Counted from the stretch's first letter, positions 47,997 to 57,107 are shown. The stretch: DNA of 64,000 bases from Brevundimonas sp. (GCA_027531145.1 JAPZRF010000004.1:62001-126000), one strand, 5' to 3'. A program made the numbers and translations. The notes: generated from the sequence alone by a model not told the origin.

Positions 47997-49552
47997 CCCC
48001 GCGGCACAGCACCGAGCTCGTGCCGGCAGGCCTCGGCCTCTTCCAGCAGCTCTCGCCGCCGCACCGGCCCGAAGCCCTCGAGGGTGCGGTAGGGCATGGC
48101 CAGCCGCGGATTGTCCCGCAGCCGGTCGCGATTGCGCTCGAGGAAGCCCCAGTACAGCCGGTTGAAGGGACAGGCGCGCGGGCCGGCCTTGACCTTCACA
48201 TCATAGCGGCAGCCGCCGCAGTGGTCGCTCATCCGGTCAATGTAGGCTCCGGAGGCCGCATAGGGCTTGGAACCGACGATGCCGCCGTCGGCGAACGTGG
48301 CCATGCCGCGCGTGTTGGGCATCTCCACCCACTCGAAGGCGTCGGCGTAGACGGTCATGTACCAGTCGTCGACCGCGTCGGGGTGTACGCCCAGCAGCAT
48401 GGCCAGGTTGCCGGTCACCATCAGGCGCTGGATGTGATGGGCGTAGGCGTGGGCGCGCGTCTGGCGCACGGCGTCGGCGACGCAGGCCATTTCGGTCGCG
48501 GCTGTCCAGTAGAACTCCGGCAGGGTCCGGTCCGCCGCCAGCGCATTCCGGACGCGGTACTCCGGGACCTTCAGCCAGTAGATGCCGCGCACAAACTCGC
48601 GCCAGCCGAGGATCTGTCGGATAAACCCCTCGACGGCGTTGAGCGGAGCGCGCCCAGCCTCATACTCCACCGCAGCCCGACGGCAGACGTCCCGCGGGTC
48701 CAGCAGCCCGAGGTTCAGCGAGGTCGAGATCATGCCGTGCCACAGCCAAGGCTGGCCCTCGGCCATGGCGTCCTGCCAGTCGCCGAAGCCCGGCAGGATG
48801 TCCGTCAGGAAGGCAACGAAGATCCGCTCCGCCTCCTCAGCCGTGGTCGGCCAGGCGAAAGCGGCGGTGTCGCCGAAATGCTCCGGGAACAGACGTTCAA
48901 CGTCGCGGATGGCCTCTCGCGTCACCGCATCGGGTGTGATCCGCACCCGTCCAGGAGGCTGCACGCCGCTCGGCAGTTTGCGCCGGTTTTCTTTGTCGTA
49001 GTTCCACTGGCCGCCTGCGGGCTCCCGGCCGGCCATCAGCAGGCCGGTCTCGCGCCGCATCTCGCGGTAGAAAAACTCCATGCGCAACTGGCTCTTGCCC
49101 GCGGCCCAGCGGCGGAAGCGGTCATGCGAGCAGAGGAAGCGGTCGTCCTCGCGAACATTTACCGGGACCGTCGACGTCAATGCGAAGGCGGCGAGCGCCT
49201 CCGCCAGCCGCAGCTCACCGCACTCGGTCAGCACCACCCGGCCGAATCGACCGTCCCCCAGCGCGCGCTGCAACTCGCCCGCGATCGAGCCGGTGCTGGC
49301 CGGATCATCAATCCGCACGTAGCGCACGCGCGCGCCGTGCGCCGCCAGCCGTGCGGCAAACTTGCGCATCGACGCAAGAACCAGAGCGACCTTCTGCTTG
49401 TGATGCCGAACATAGGTGGCCTCGTCGAGCACCTCGGCCATGAGAACCTGGTCCGCCGCCGGATCCAAGTCACGCAGGGCCGACAGCCCGTCCGACAGCT
49501 GGTCGCCGAGGACCAGTCGAAGCGCACCGGGGCGCGTGCTAACTTCAGCCAT
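47993..49552 (-). CDS. Iron-sulfur (6-4) photolyase, FeS-BCP/CryPro type
   Basis: 519 residues. It belongs to the bacterial cryptochrome/photolyase group containing Agrobacterium PhrB, which repairs (6-4) photoproducts. Four cysteines, C357, C445, C448 and C461, have spacings of 88, 3 and 13, the same as the Fe-S ligands of PhrB as I recall them (350, 438, 441, 454). RLVLGDQLS at the N-terminus, WNYDKENRRKLP and NTRGMATFADGG are family marks. GGGGAG lies six bases before the ATG at 49552. That start codon overlaps the divergent sseA start. Confidence 0.93.
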   Translation of the reverse strand: MAEVSTRPGALRLVLGDQLSDGLSALRDLDPAADQVLMAEVLDEATYVRHHKQKVALVLASMRKFAARLAAHGARVRYVRIDDPASTGSIAGELQRALGDGRFGRVVLTECGELRLAEALAAFALTSTVPVNVREDDRFLCSHDRFRRWAAGKSQLRMEFFYREMRRETGLLMAGREPAGGQWNYDKENRRKLPSGVQPPGRVRITPDAVTREAIRDVERLFPEHFGDTAAFAWPTTAEEAERIFVAFLTDILPGFGDWQDAMAEGQPWLWHGMISTSLNLGLLDPRDVCRRAAVEYEAGRAPLNAVEGFIRQILGWREFVRGIYWLKVPEYRVRNALAADRTLPEFYWTAATEMACVADAVRQTRAHAYAHHIQRLMVTGNLAMLLGVHPDAVDDWYMTVYADAFEWVEMPNTRGMATFADGGIVGSKPYAASGAYIDRMSDHCGGCRYDVKVKAGPRACPFNRLYWGFLERNRDRLRDNPRLAMPYRTLEGFGPVRRRELLEEAEACRHELGAVPRG

Positions 49553-50381
49553 GACCTCTCCCCTGATCTCCGCCACCGAACTGCGCGACCTTCTGGGCAC
49601 CCCGGACCTGAAGGTGCTCGACGCCAGCTGGCATCTGGACGGAACCGACGCCCGCGCCGCCCACCGCCGTGGCCACATCCCCGGCGCGCCGTTCTTCGAC
49701 CTGGACGCCGTCTCGGATCAAGCGACCGACTTGCCGCACATGCTGCCCCCGGTGCCGCAGTTCGCCGCCGACATGGGCCGCCTTGGGCTGCGCGAGAGCG
49801 ACGAGATCGTGGTCTATGACACCGTCGGCCTGTTCTCGGCACCCCGCGCCTGGTGGATGCTGCGGACCTTCGGCGCAATGCGCGCCCGGGTGCTCGACGG
49901 CGGCCTGCCGGCGTGGGTCGCGGCGGGCGGGGCGGTGGAGGCCGGCGAGGTCTCACCGGCCCCGGCCACCTTCAGGGCGGTCCCGGACGCGACCCGGGTT
50001 GTCGACCTCGGACAGGTTAGCGCGGCGCTGGCGGCCGGAACGCCTGTGTTGGACGCGCGCGGCGCGCCGCGCTTCCGCGGCGAGGCCCCGGAGCCGCGCC
50101 CCGGCCTGCGCGGCGGCCACATGCCGGGTGCCGTAAACCTGCCGTTCTCGGAGCTGCTGACGTCGGACGGGCGGCTACGGCCCCGGGAGGAGCTTGCACC
50201 GCGTCTCGCGACAGCGGCCCCGGACGGCGCAGGCCTGCCCATCGCCACCTGCGGTTCCGGCGTGACCGCCGCCATCCTCGTGCTGGCGCTCGAGGTGCTG
50301 GGCCGTAAGGCCCGACTCTATGACGGGAGCTGGGCCGAATGGGGCACCCGGCCGGGCACCCCGATCGTGGCCGGCCCCTAG
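49551..50381 (+). CDS. sseA: 3-mercaptopyruvate sulfurtransferase (SseA-like)
   Basis: 276 residues with two rhodanese domains: an inactive first (about 8-120, with VLDASWHLDG and HIPGAPFFDLDAVSD) and an active second (about 160-270). The nucleophile C234 lies in ATCGSGVTAAI; CGSGVTA is the loop of mercaptopyruvate sulfurtransferases, whereas thiosulfate enzymes usually carry CRKGVT. The ATG at 49551 overlaps the divergent photolyase start; GTG at 49536 is an alternative. It converges on the symporter gene with shared CTAG stops. Confidence 0.92.
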   Translation: MTSPLISATELRDLLGTPDLKVLDASWHLDGTDARAAHRRGHIPGAPFFDLDAVSDQATDLPHMLPPVPQFAADMGRLGLRESDEIVVYDTVGLFSAPRAWWMLRTFGAMRARVLDGGLPAWVAAGGAVEAGEVSPAPATFRAVPDATRVVDLGQVSAALAAGTPVLDARGAPRFRGEAPEPRPGLRGGHMPGAVNLPFSELLTSDGRLRPREELAPRLATAAPDGAGLPIATCGSGVTAAILVLALEVLGRKARLYDGSWAEWGTRPGTPIVAGP

Positions 50382-51694
50382 GTCGCCGGAACCGGGGCTG
50401 GTTCCGGCGCGTCCGGCGGCAGGTCCTTCTCGCCGCGCGAGACGACCGTGGCCGCCACCAGATCGCCGACCACGTTCAGGGTGGTCCGGCACATGTCGAG
50501 GAAGCGGTCGACGCCGAGCACCAGGGCGATACCCTCGGCCGGAACCCCCACCATCACAAGGATCAGCGCCACCACCGGCAGCGAGCCAGCAGGCACCCCG
50601 GCCGTGCCGATTCCGCCGAGGATGCAGACCAGCATGACCACCACCTGCTGGGTCAGGCTCAGCTCGATGCCGAAGAACTGGGCCAGGAACAGCACCGTGA
50701 CGCCCTCAAACAGAGCTGTGCCGTTCTGGTTGGCGGTGGCCCCGACCGTCAGCACGAAGCGGGCGATGCGCCGCGGCAGATTGAGCTGCTCCTCCGCCGC
50801 CTTCAGCGCCACCGGCAGGGTCGCGTTGGACGAAGCGGTGGTGAAGGCGACGAGCATGGGCTCGCGCACGCCGAAGAAGAACTTGAACGGGTTGCGGCCC
50901 GCCAGCACCAGCACCGCCAGCGGGTAGACGATGAACATGTGGATCGCCATCGCCCCGATGGCCACGGCGGCATAGCCAGCCAGCCGGACCAGCAGGTCCC
51001 AGCCGAACAGGGCGGCGAGGTTGAACATCAGGCAGGCGATGGCGATCGGGGCCAGCTTGATGACGAGGTTGATGAGCTTCATCATCACCTCGAACAGCCC
51101 CTGCAGACTTTCCTGCAGACGGTCGGTGGCCACCGAGCGCGCCATGACGAGGCCGATGCCGAAGAACAGGGCGAACACCATCACCGGCAGGATCTGGTTT
51201 TCGGCGGCGGCGGTGACGACGTTCGACGGAATCAGGGCGAGGAAGAACTGGCCCGCCTCGATCGACTTCGGGGCATTGCCGACGATCGCGCCGGCGGCCT
51301 CACGGCTCTGCTCCAGCAAGGCCGAGGCAAGTGCCGGATCGACCCCGTCCCCAGGCCGGAACGCGTTGACCATCACCAGCCCGATCAGGACGGCCGTGGC
51401 CGATAGCACGATGGTGAAGGCCAGGGTCTTGAAGCCGACACGGCCGAGTGTCGACAGGTCGCCCATCTCCGCCACCCCGACCGCCAGGGCCGAGAACAGC
51501 AGCGGGATGACCAACATGAACAGCAGCTTGAGGAAAATCTGGCCGATTGGCCCGGTGACATTCTGCGTCACCGACTGGACCCAGGGCGTCTCGGCCCCGA
51601 CATACAGGTTCACATAAAGGCCGGCTCCCAGACCGATCAGGAACCCCAGCAGGATCCAGGCATAGAGCGGCGCGCGGCCGCGCGAGCTGGTCAT
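50378..51694 (-). CDS. Dicarboxylate/amino acid:cation symporter (DAACS family)
   Basis: 438 residues with about eight transmembrane helices and two re-entrant hairpins. Hairpin 1 has TTASSNATLPVA, and helix 7 the NQNGTALFEG motif (NMDGT in archetypes). This fits GltP/DctA-like carriers that import glutamate, aspartate or C4-dicarboxylates with protons or sodium. The ATG at 51694 follows a GGGGGAA stretch. The next gene on the same strand is a solute-binding lipoprotein, but DAACS carriers do not need one. Confidence 0.92.
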   Translation of the reverse strand: MTSSRGRAPLYAWILLGFLIGLGAGLYVNLYVGAETPWVQSVTQNVTGPIGQIFLKLLFMLVIPLLFSALAVGVAEMGDLSTLGRVGFKTLAFTIVLSATAVLIGLVMVNAFRPGDGVDPALASALLEQSREAAGAIVGNAPKSIEAGQFFLALIPSNVVTAAAENQILPVMVFALFFGIGLVMARSVATDRLQESLQGLFEVMMKLINLVIKLAPIAIACLMFNLAALFGWDLLVRLAGYAAVAIGAMAIHMFIVYPLAVLVLAGRNPFKFFFGVREPMLVAFTTASSNATLPVALKAAEEQLNLPRRIARFVLTVGATANQNGTALFEGVTVLFLAQFFGIELSLTQQVVVMLVCILGGIGTAGVPAGSLPVVALILVMVGVPAEGIALVLGVDRFLDMCRTTLNVVGDLVAATVVSRGEKDLPPDAPEPAPVPAT

Positions 51695-51741
51695 GGTCGA
51701 ATTCCCCCGATGGGCGCGCCGTTCGGCGTCAGGTTGACAGT

Positions 51742-52830
51742 CTAGCGAATCGGCAGGGCGTACATCAGCCCCGCCGGCCGTGCGTTCCATTGTGCGTTGA
51801 GACCCCGGGCCAGGTCGAGAGGAGAATCCGGGCCGAGGTGCCGGCCGAAGATCTCGCCATAGTTCCCGCCCGCGGCGATGGCGTCCCGGGCCCAGCTGTC
51901 CCCAAGCCCCAGGGACGGGCCAAACTCACCTTGCCGACCGAGCAGTCGTTTTACCTGCGGATCGGCGGACGACCCGGCCAGCGTAGCCACATTGGCCTCG
52001 GTGACCCCCAGTTCCTCGGCGAGGATCAGGGCGTTGAGCGTCCAGCGCACGATCTCGGTCCAGGTCGTGTCGTCCTCGCGAACTACCGGCCCCAGCGCTT
52101 CCTTGGAGATGACGTTCGGCAGGATCACGTGGTCCCGTGGTGCCGCAAGCGTCGTCCGCGCTGCCGCCAGGGCCGAGACGTCGGCGGTGAAGGCGTCGCA
52201 GGCCTCTCGGGCGTACATCTCGCGAGCCTGGTTCTCCGAGTCGGCCACAACTGCCGTATAGGTCAGGCCGCGCGCGCGGAACCAGTCGGCCAGATTGTCC
52301 TGACTGGTCGAGCCGGCCTGGACGCAGATGCGCGCGCCGTTCAGATCGGTGGCACCGGCCAGTTCGAGCGATCGCCGCGCCATGAAGCCCTGCCCGTCAT
52401 AATAGTTGACCCCTGCGAAATCGACGCGCCCGTTCACATCCCGGTCCATGGTCCAGGAAGTGTTCCGCCACAGCACGTCGATGCGACCCGAACTCAGCGC
52501 CTCGAACCGCTGCCCAGCGGTAAGCGGAACAAAGCGGACCGCATCGGGATCGCCGAGCACCGCCGCCGCCGTGGCCCGACAGAAGTCGACGTCGAAGCCG
52601 CGCCAGCGTCCTCGGTTGTCGGTGTAGGCGAAGCCCACCAGCCCCTCGTGGACGCCGCAGTTCAGCCGGCCGCGCCTCCGCACCGCCTCGAGCGTCGCGC
52701 TCGGGGGGCGCTCGGTCGCCGGCAGGAGCGCCTCGACCGGGACCGGCGCGGGCTCCGCCGCCGGGGTCCCGGCACGCTCTCCGCACCCCGCCAGCACCGT
52801 CAGGCCGAGACAGACCGCAATCCGACGCAT
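51742..52830 (-). CDS. Amino-acid ABC transporter solute-binding lipoprotein (AapJ-like)
   Basis: 362 residues. Lipobox LAGC with lipidated C16, then a linker and a family 3 solute-binding domain. GRLNCGVHEGLVGFAYTDN, GRWRGFDVDFCRATAAAVLGD, RNTSWTMDRD and VNYYDGQGFM are typical of AapJ/BztA, which bind a broad range of L-amino acids. No permease or ATPase genes flank it, so it is an orphan in this window. Confidence 0.9.
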   Translation of the reverse strand: MRRIAVCLGLTVLAGCGERAGTPAAEPAPVPVEALLPATERPPSATLEAVRRRGRLNCGVHEGLVGFAYTDNRGRWRGFDVDFCRATAAAVLGDPDAVRFVPLTAGQRFEALSSGRIDVLWRNTSWTMDRDVNGRVDFAGVNYYDGQGFMARRSLELAGATDLNGARICVQAGSTSQDNLADWFRARGLTYTAVVADSENQAREMYAREACDAFTADVSALAAARTTLAAPRDHVILPNVISKEALGPVVREDDTTWTEIVRWTLNALILAEELGVTEANVATLAGSSADPQVKRLLGRQGEFGPSLGLGDSWARDAIAAGGNYGEIFGRHLGPDSPLDLARGLNAQWNARPAGLMYALPIR

Positions 52831-52913
52831 CGCCGACTCCACTTCACCCGGCCCCCCGGGCGACGTTAGAACCCCTGGGGGGCCATGATGCAACCCGGCC
52901 CGGCGAGACCTGC

Positions 52914-54083
52914 ATGACCCGACCGCCCGGACCCCGCACCCGCCTGATCGCCTCCGCCACGGCCCGCGGTCGGGGACGCCGCACGGTCAATCCTCCACTG
53001 GAGCGCGGCTCGACCCTGCTCAGCGACCGGGCCGAGGACATGCGGGACGACAACCTGGGGCCGGTGTACGGACTGGAGGGGCTGGCCCCGCAGCGAGCCC
53101 TGGCCGCCGCCCTCGCCGACCTCGAAGGCGCGCACCGCACCGTCCTCGCCCCCTCGGGCCTGGCCGCCGTCGCCCTCCCCTTGCTGGCCCTCCTGCGCCC
53201 CGGGGACGAGGTGCTCGCCACCGACGCCCTCTACGGCCCCAGCCGCCGGTTCCTGACCCGCTTCATGGCCGCCCGCGGCGTGACCACCCGCTTCCACGAC
53301 CCAGGCCTCAAGGCGGCGGCGATCGCCGGCCTGTTCGGTCCGGAGACGCGGCTCGTGCTGGTCGAGTCACCTGCCTCCCTGACCTTCGAGATGGTCGATG
53401 TGCCCGAGCTTGCGGCCCTCGCTCGCGCCCGCGGCGTGCTGAGCGCGATCGACAACACCTGGGCCGCCGGCCTCGCCTTCCGGCCGCTCGACCACGGGGC
53501 CGATGTCAGCGTGCAGGCGGTGACCAAGTACGTCGCCGGCCATTCCGACGTGCTGATGGGTGCCGTCTCGGTGCGCGACCCCGCCCTCGCCCGAACCCTC
53601 GATCACGCCGTCGAGGACCTCGGCTGGCACGTCTCGCCGGATGACGCCTGGCTGGCCCTGCGCGGCCTGCGCACCCTGCCGATCCGCATGGCGGCCCACG
53701 CCGCCTCGGCCCTGGTGGTCGCCGCCTGGCTGGCGGGGCGGCCCGAGGTCTCCGAAGTACGCTATCCCCCGCTGCCGGGATCCCCCGGCCATGCGCTCTG
53801 GCGCCGCGATTACAGCGGGGCCGCCGGCCTGATGGGCGTGGTGACCCAAGGCTGGTCCGAGGCCCGCGCCCACGCCTTTCTCAACCGGCTGAACCTGTTC
53901 GGGCTGGGCTATTCGTGGGGCGGCTTCGAGAGCCTGATCACCCACGAGACTGGCCAGATGGCCCTGCGGCAGTCGCCGCCGGCGCTACCCGGCACCCTGC
54001 TGCGGCTGCATGTGGGGCTGGAGGACCCGGCCGACCTGATCGCCGACCTCGATCAGGCCTTCAGTGCGACAGCCGACGTCTGA
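52914..54083 (+). CDS. metC: Cystathionine beta-lyase
   Basis: 389 residues of the Cys/Met metabolism PLP enzyme family. RTVNPPLERGSTLL and YGLEGLAPQRALAAAL are the N-terminal signature. The PLP lysine is in VQAVTKYVAGHSD, and late segments are NLFGLGYSWGGFESL and LRLHVGLEDPADLIADL. FGLGYSWGG is characteristic of cystathionine beta-lyase, which makes homocysteine for methionine. It converges with the methyltransferase with a 23-base overlap. Confidence 0.92.
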   Translation: MTRPPGPRTRLIASATARGRGRRTVNPPLERGSTLLSDRAEDMRDDNLGPVYGLEGLAPQRALAAALADLEGAHRTVLAPSGLAAVALPLLALLRPGDEVLATDALYGPSRRFLTRFMAARGVTTRFHDPGLKAAAIAGLFGPETRLVLVESPASLTFEMVDVPELAALARARGVLSAIDNTWAAGLAFRPLDHGADVSVQAVTKYVAGHSDVLMGAVSVRDPALARTLDHAVEDLGWHVSPDDAWLALRGLRTLPIRMAAHAASALVVAAWLAGRPEVSEVRYPPLPGSPGHALWRRDYSGAAGLMGVVTQGWSEARAHAFLNRLNLFGLGYSWGGFESLITHETGQMALRQSPPALPGTLLRLHVGLEDPADLIADLDQAFSATADV

Positions 54084-55095
54084 GCCGTCTCATCAACCGC
54101 TTCGCCGGGCCCTTGACCCACGAACGCCGGGGGAGCGCCGCATCGACAGCTGCAACCGGCTCGACCGCGGTGATCGGCACGAGGGGTTCAGGCCGCGGTG
54201 CCGGGTCGGCGGCCGCTGCCTCGCGAACCGGCGTCGAGGCGACTGCCGGTCCAAGCCAGCCGTCGATCTGCTCGCGGAGCTCGGCCATGATCCGTCGATG
54301 CAGCTCCATTCGCCGCACCGCGATCGCCTCGTCAGTCAGGCGCGCCGGCCGCGCCTTACGCAGCGTCACAAAGAACTCGAAGCCGGCGGTGGGAAAGGTC
54401 TTCGCCACCTCGAACTCGATCAGGCCGAGCTGACCGCCCTCGAACACCAGCAGCTCGAAGCTGGCCGGTGTGAAGTAGGAGGCGTGGCAGTCCACGTAGG
54501 GGGCGTCGGGCGCGGCAGGCCGCGGCCAGTCGAACCCGGTCTCGACCCATCGCAGGTCGGACGGTGGCGCGGTCGAGGGCCAGCCGATGGCCTCGCCGTT
54601 CTTCACCGAGACCACGGACTGCTCGTAGAGGGTGCGGACGCCGTGGCGCTGCCGCCCCTCGACATGGGCCTCGATCCACTCGCCCAGACCGGTGACCGGC
54701 TTCAGCGCGTCAAAGCAGTAGCGCTTGTCCGGATTGGCCAGGGACAGCACCCCGCCGTCGCGCAGCAACACCGCGGCTGACTTCAGCAGTCCGATCGGGT
54801 CGGGACTGTGCTCCAGCACATGGCTCAGGATCATGGCGTCGAAGCTGCCATGCAGCGCCGACGGCACCGCCTCGTGCACCGGCCCGCCACGCCAGACGAA
54901 ATCGACCGGTTCGATCCGGGCGAGATCCACCCCGTGGCCGGCGTATTTGGCCTTCAGTTCATCGGCGTCAGCGTGATCGAGGGTGTACACCTCCCGGCCG
55001 GACGCCTTGGGCAGGATCGGCGAGAAGCTCGGACCAACCTCCAGGACCCGCGCGTCAGGCGCAACGAGGTCAAGGATTCTGGCGTTGCGGTCCAT
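54061..55095 (-). CDS. Class I SAM-dependent methyltransferase
   Basis: 344 residues. SAM motif I is VLEVGPSFSPI at 17-27; LSHVLEHSPDPIGLL and LRDGGVLSLANPD are the motif-III/post region. The C-terminal 80 residues are an Ala/Pro-rich linker and a basic tail ending RRLRRRLSH. Substrate unknown; the form resembles methyltransferases that modify sugars or glycolipids. Its start is set by the ATG at 55095. Confidence 0.85.
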   Translation of the reverse strand: MDRNARILDLVAPDARVLEVGPSFSPILPKASGREVYTLDHADADELKAKYAGHGVDLARIEPVDFVWRGGPVHEAVPSALHGSFDAMILSHVLEHSPDPIGLLKSAAVLLRDGGVLSLANPDKRYCFDALKPVTGLGEWIEAHVEGRQRHGVRTLYEQSVVSVKNGEAIGWPSTAPPSDLRWVETGFDWPRPAAPDAPYVDCHASYFTPASFELLVFEGGQLGLIEFEVAKTFPTAGFEFFVTLRKARPARLTDEAIAVRRMELHRRIMAELREQIDGWLGPAVASTPVREAAAADPAPRPEPLVPITAVEPVAAVDAALPRRSWVKGPAKRLMRRLRRRLSH

Positions 55096-55142
55096 GCTCC
55101 GTCTCCCCTCGTCTCCGGCGCTTCAGCGGCGCCGGCCGCCGG

Positions 55143-55219
55143 TGGCGCGCCCTGCAGGACTCGAACCTGCGACCCCATGCTTAGAAGGCACGTGCTCTAT
55201 CCAGCTGAGCTAAGGGCGC
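55143..55219 (-). tRNA. tRNA-Arg (anticodon TCT)
   Basis: 77 nt. The acceptor GCGCCCT pairs with AGGGCGC, discriminator G and encoded CCA. The anticodon loop CTTCTAA contains TCT; T-loop TTCGAGT. It lies 18 bases after the NDUFS4-like gene on the same strand, so it may be co-transcribed. Confidence 0.97.
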
Positions 55220-55237
55220 CCGACGGACCCCGGCCGC

Positions 55238-55543
55238 TCAGTGCGTCCAGGGTTGTTTGCGACCGTAGGCGAAGTTGTCGGCATAGGCCTTGAGAATTAC
55301 CGGCGCCTGCTGCGGCTCGTGCAGGCGGAACGGGATGCCGTGCTTCTCGGCATAGGCGATCGCGTCTTCCTTGCTGTCGAAGCGCAGCCGCACCTGGCCG
55401 TTCATATCGGTCGAGGAGGTCCAGCCCATGAGCGGATCCAGCGCCCGCGCCGAGGCCGGCTCGAACTCCAGGATCCACTCCCGGGTCTTGGCCTTGCCGG
55501 ACTGCATGGCCGTTCTGGCCGGCTGGAAAATGCGCGCGAGCAT
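55238..55543 (-). CDS. NDUFS4-like accessory subunit of NADH dehydrogenase (complex I)
   Basis: 101 residues. The ETC complex I conserved region is seen: [40 protein letters not shown] and [16 protein letters not shown], ending YGRKQPWTH. In mitochondria NDUFS4 stabilises the NADH-binding module; alphaproteobacteria encode this homolog apart from the nuo operon. It sits between tRNA-Arg and tRNA-Pro. The ATG at 55543 fits the family length. Confidence 0.93.
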   Translation of the reverse strand: MLARIFQPARTAMQSGKAKTREWILEFEPASARALDPLMGWTSSTDMNGQVRLRFDSKEDAIAYAEKHGIPFRLHEPQQAPVILKAYADNFAYGRKQPWTH

Positions 55544-55641
55544 GGTCGAACCTCTTCTTCCCCGCCCTGATACAACGGTTTGGCTCCGGCTCAAGGCCTG
55601 TCGTTGCGGCGCGCCGCCGCCCGTGCCATGAGGTCCGCCCT

Positions 55642-55718
55642 CGGGGTGTAGCGCAGCCTGGTAGCGCATCTGCTTTGGGAGCAGAGGGTCGCAGGTTCGA
55701 ATCCTGCCGCCCCGACCA
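55642..55718 (+). tRNA. tRNA-Pro (anticodon TGG)
   Basis: 77 nt. Acceptor CGGGGTG pairs with CGCCCCG, discriminator A and encoded CCA at 55716-55718. The anticodon loop contains TGG between TCTGC and GCAGA; T-loop TTCGAAT. A weak promoter with TTGCGG around 55603 may drive it. Confidence 0.97.
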
Positions 55719-55724
55719 GATAAT

Positions 55725-56201
55725 CTACCGCCCGAAGTGCGGGTGGTCTACCCGGTCGCCGGGCTTGGCGCCGATCTCCTCGGCGCGGCCGGCGCGGAGT
55801 TCGACGACGCCGGTCGCCGGGCCGTTCGAGGGGTAGATGCCGTCGGAATAGGGCGTGGTGTGCCGCGCGATCGAGACGATACGCCCGTCCGCCGCGACAT
55901 AGATGATGTCCAGAGAACTTGGCGTGTTGCGCATCCAGAAGCCGCGCTCGGCGGCGTCGGGGAACTTGAACAGCATGCCCTGGTCGTCCGGCAGCGGCGG
56001 CCGGAACATCAGCCCGCGCTGACGCTCGGCGTCATCGTCGGCGATCTCCATCCAGAAGGTATGCCGGCCGCTGTCCGTGACGATGGTCAGCTGCTCCATC
56101 GGCTCGCCGCGGGGATCCAGCGGCGGCTTTTCCGAGGCGCAGGCGGCCGTGGCCAGGGCCACCACGGCGAAGGATAGCATCAGACGACGGTTCAACGGCA
56201 T
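55725..56201 (-). CDS. DUF192 lipoprotein/exported protein
   Basis: 158 residues with an N-terminal signal ending at Cys 21 (ATAAC), probably a lipoprotein. The DUF192 domain follows: FWMEIADDDAERQRGLMFR, GMLFKFP, RGFWMRNTPSSLDIIYVAADG and VVELRAG. The function of DUF192 is not known; archaeal and bacterial members share this beta-barrel fold. It lies 24 bases downstream of the cold-shock protein gene on the same strand, so they may be co-transcribed. Confidence 0.9.
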   Translation of the reverse strand: MPLNRRLMLSFAVVALATAACASEKPPLDPRGEPMEQLTIVTDSGRHTFWMEIADDDAERQRGLMFRPPLPDDQGMLFKFPDAAERGFWMRNTPSSLDIIYVAADGRIVSIARHTTPYSDGIYPSNGPATGVVELRAGRAEEIGAKPGDRVDHPHFGR

Positions 56202-56225
56202 ACGCCCTCCAGCGGGCGGCCGGGG

Positions 56226-56774
56226 TCAGCCGCCCTGATCGATCTCGGCCACCACCAGACCCTTGGGCCCGCTGGCGAAACGCACCCGGACGCCGTCGCC
56301 CGGCTGGAGGTCCTCCAGACCGCAGCGACGCAGCGTCTCGATGTGCACGAAGATATCGCCCGGTTTGGTCTCGCAGACAACGAAGCCGTAGCCCTTGGTG
56401 CGATTGAACCACTTTACCGTTGCCGGGACGAAGGGGCCCTCGGCTGGCGGCATGTCCATCCGGGCCTTGTCGAGCGGGACGCGACGCAAACTCTCGTACC
56501 CCCGACGCGGTTCCAGCGCGGCACCGAGGTCGACGACCGCCACGACCTGCCACCCCTTGGGCCGGCGCGCCACCTCGCAGGTTATGGGCGCACCCTCCAC
56601 GACCGTGTCTCGGCCCATGTCCCTCAGGCTGCTGATATGGAGCAGGACATCCTTGGTGTCTGTCTGCCCGGGGTCGTCCGGAACGATAAAGCCGTAGCCC
56701 TTCCCCGGATCGAACCACTTGACGTGTCCGCTGACGCGCACCGTCGGCTGCACATCCGTCTCTCGCGAATCCAA
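56226..56774 (-). CDS. Double cold-shock-domain protein
   Basis: 182 residues from a TTG start, with GAGAGG nine bases upstream. There are two cold-shock domains, about 12-82 and 113-180. RNP1 is [10 protein letters not shown] in the first and [10 protein letters not shown] in the second; RNP2 is DVLLHISS and DIFVHIET. They bind single-stranded RNA/DNA. Caulobacter has paired-CSD proteins (CspC/CspD type) with roles in stationary phase. The upstream region (56775-56986) has no gene and may be a long leader, as is common for csp mRNAs. Confidence 0.93.
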   Translation of the reverse strand: MDSRETDVQPTVRVSGHVKWFDPGKGYGFIVPDDPGQTDTKDVLLHISSLRDMGRDTVVEGAPITCEVARRPKGWQVVAVVDLGAALEPRRGYESLRRVPLDKARMDMPPAEGPFVPATVKWFNRTKGYGFVVCETKPGDIFVHIETLRRCGLEDLQPGDGVRVRFASGPKGLVVAEIDQGG

Positions 56775-56986
56775 CTGACTAATCCTCTCCCCCCGTTTTT
56801 CCGTGACGAGACGTGTTTATCACAGTTACGCAACGGGGCGGCAGGTCCAAAAAACGTCAGTTTCTGAAAGAGTGTCGCAGATTGATTGCGCGACGAAGGC
56901 CGGGAAGAACCGGCGCGCCTTCCGCTGGGCGCTGGAGTCGTGGACCGGACCACCGTCCCGAACGGTTCTGTCAGGGGAGCCCCGCA

Positions 56987-57061
56987 TGGCAGTCCCTAGG
57001 GGAATCGAACCCCTCTTTTCAGGTTGAAAACCTGACGTCCTAACCGATAGACGAAGGGACC
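56987..57061 (-). tRNA. tRNA-Glu (anticodon TTC)
   Basis: 75 nt. Acceptor GGTCCCT pairs with AGGGACT (terminal G-T pair), discriminator G and encoded CCA. The anticodon TTC lies in TTTTCAA; T-loop TTCGATT. It has its own promoter (57080-57107). Confidence 0.97.
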
Positions 57062-57079
57062 ACGGCGCGGGAGCGGGCG

Positions 57080-57107
57080 ATATAGCCGCCGATCCCTAAG
57101 GGCGCAA
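57080..57107 (-). promoter_or_regulatory. Promoter for tRNA-Glu
   Basis: Minus-strand TTGCGC (57102-57107), a 17-nt spacer and TATATC with extended GCTATATC, a full match to GCTANAWC. It ends about 18 bases before the tRNA. Confidence 0.6.

Noticed and set aside
56813..57043. A 76-codon plus-strand frame with basic residues
   Set aside because: It runs through the tRNA-Glu gene in antisense and has no ribosome site.
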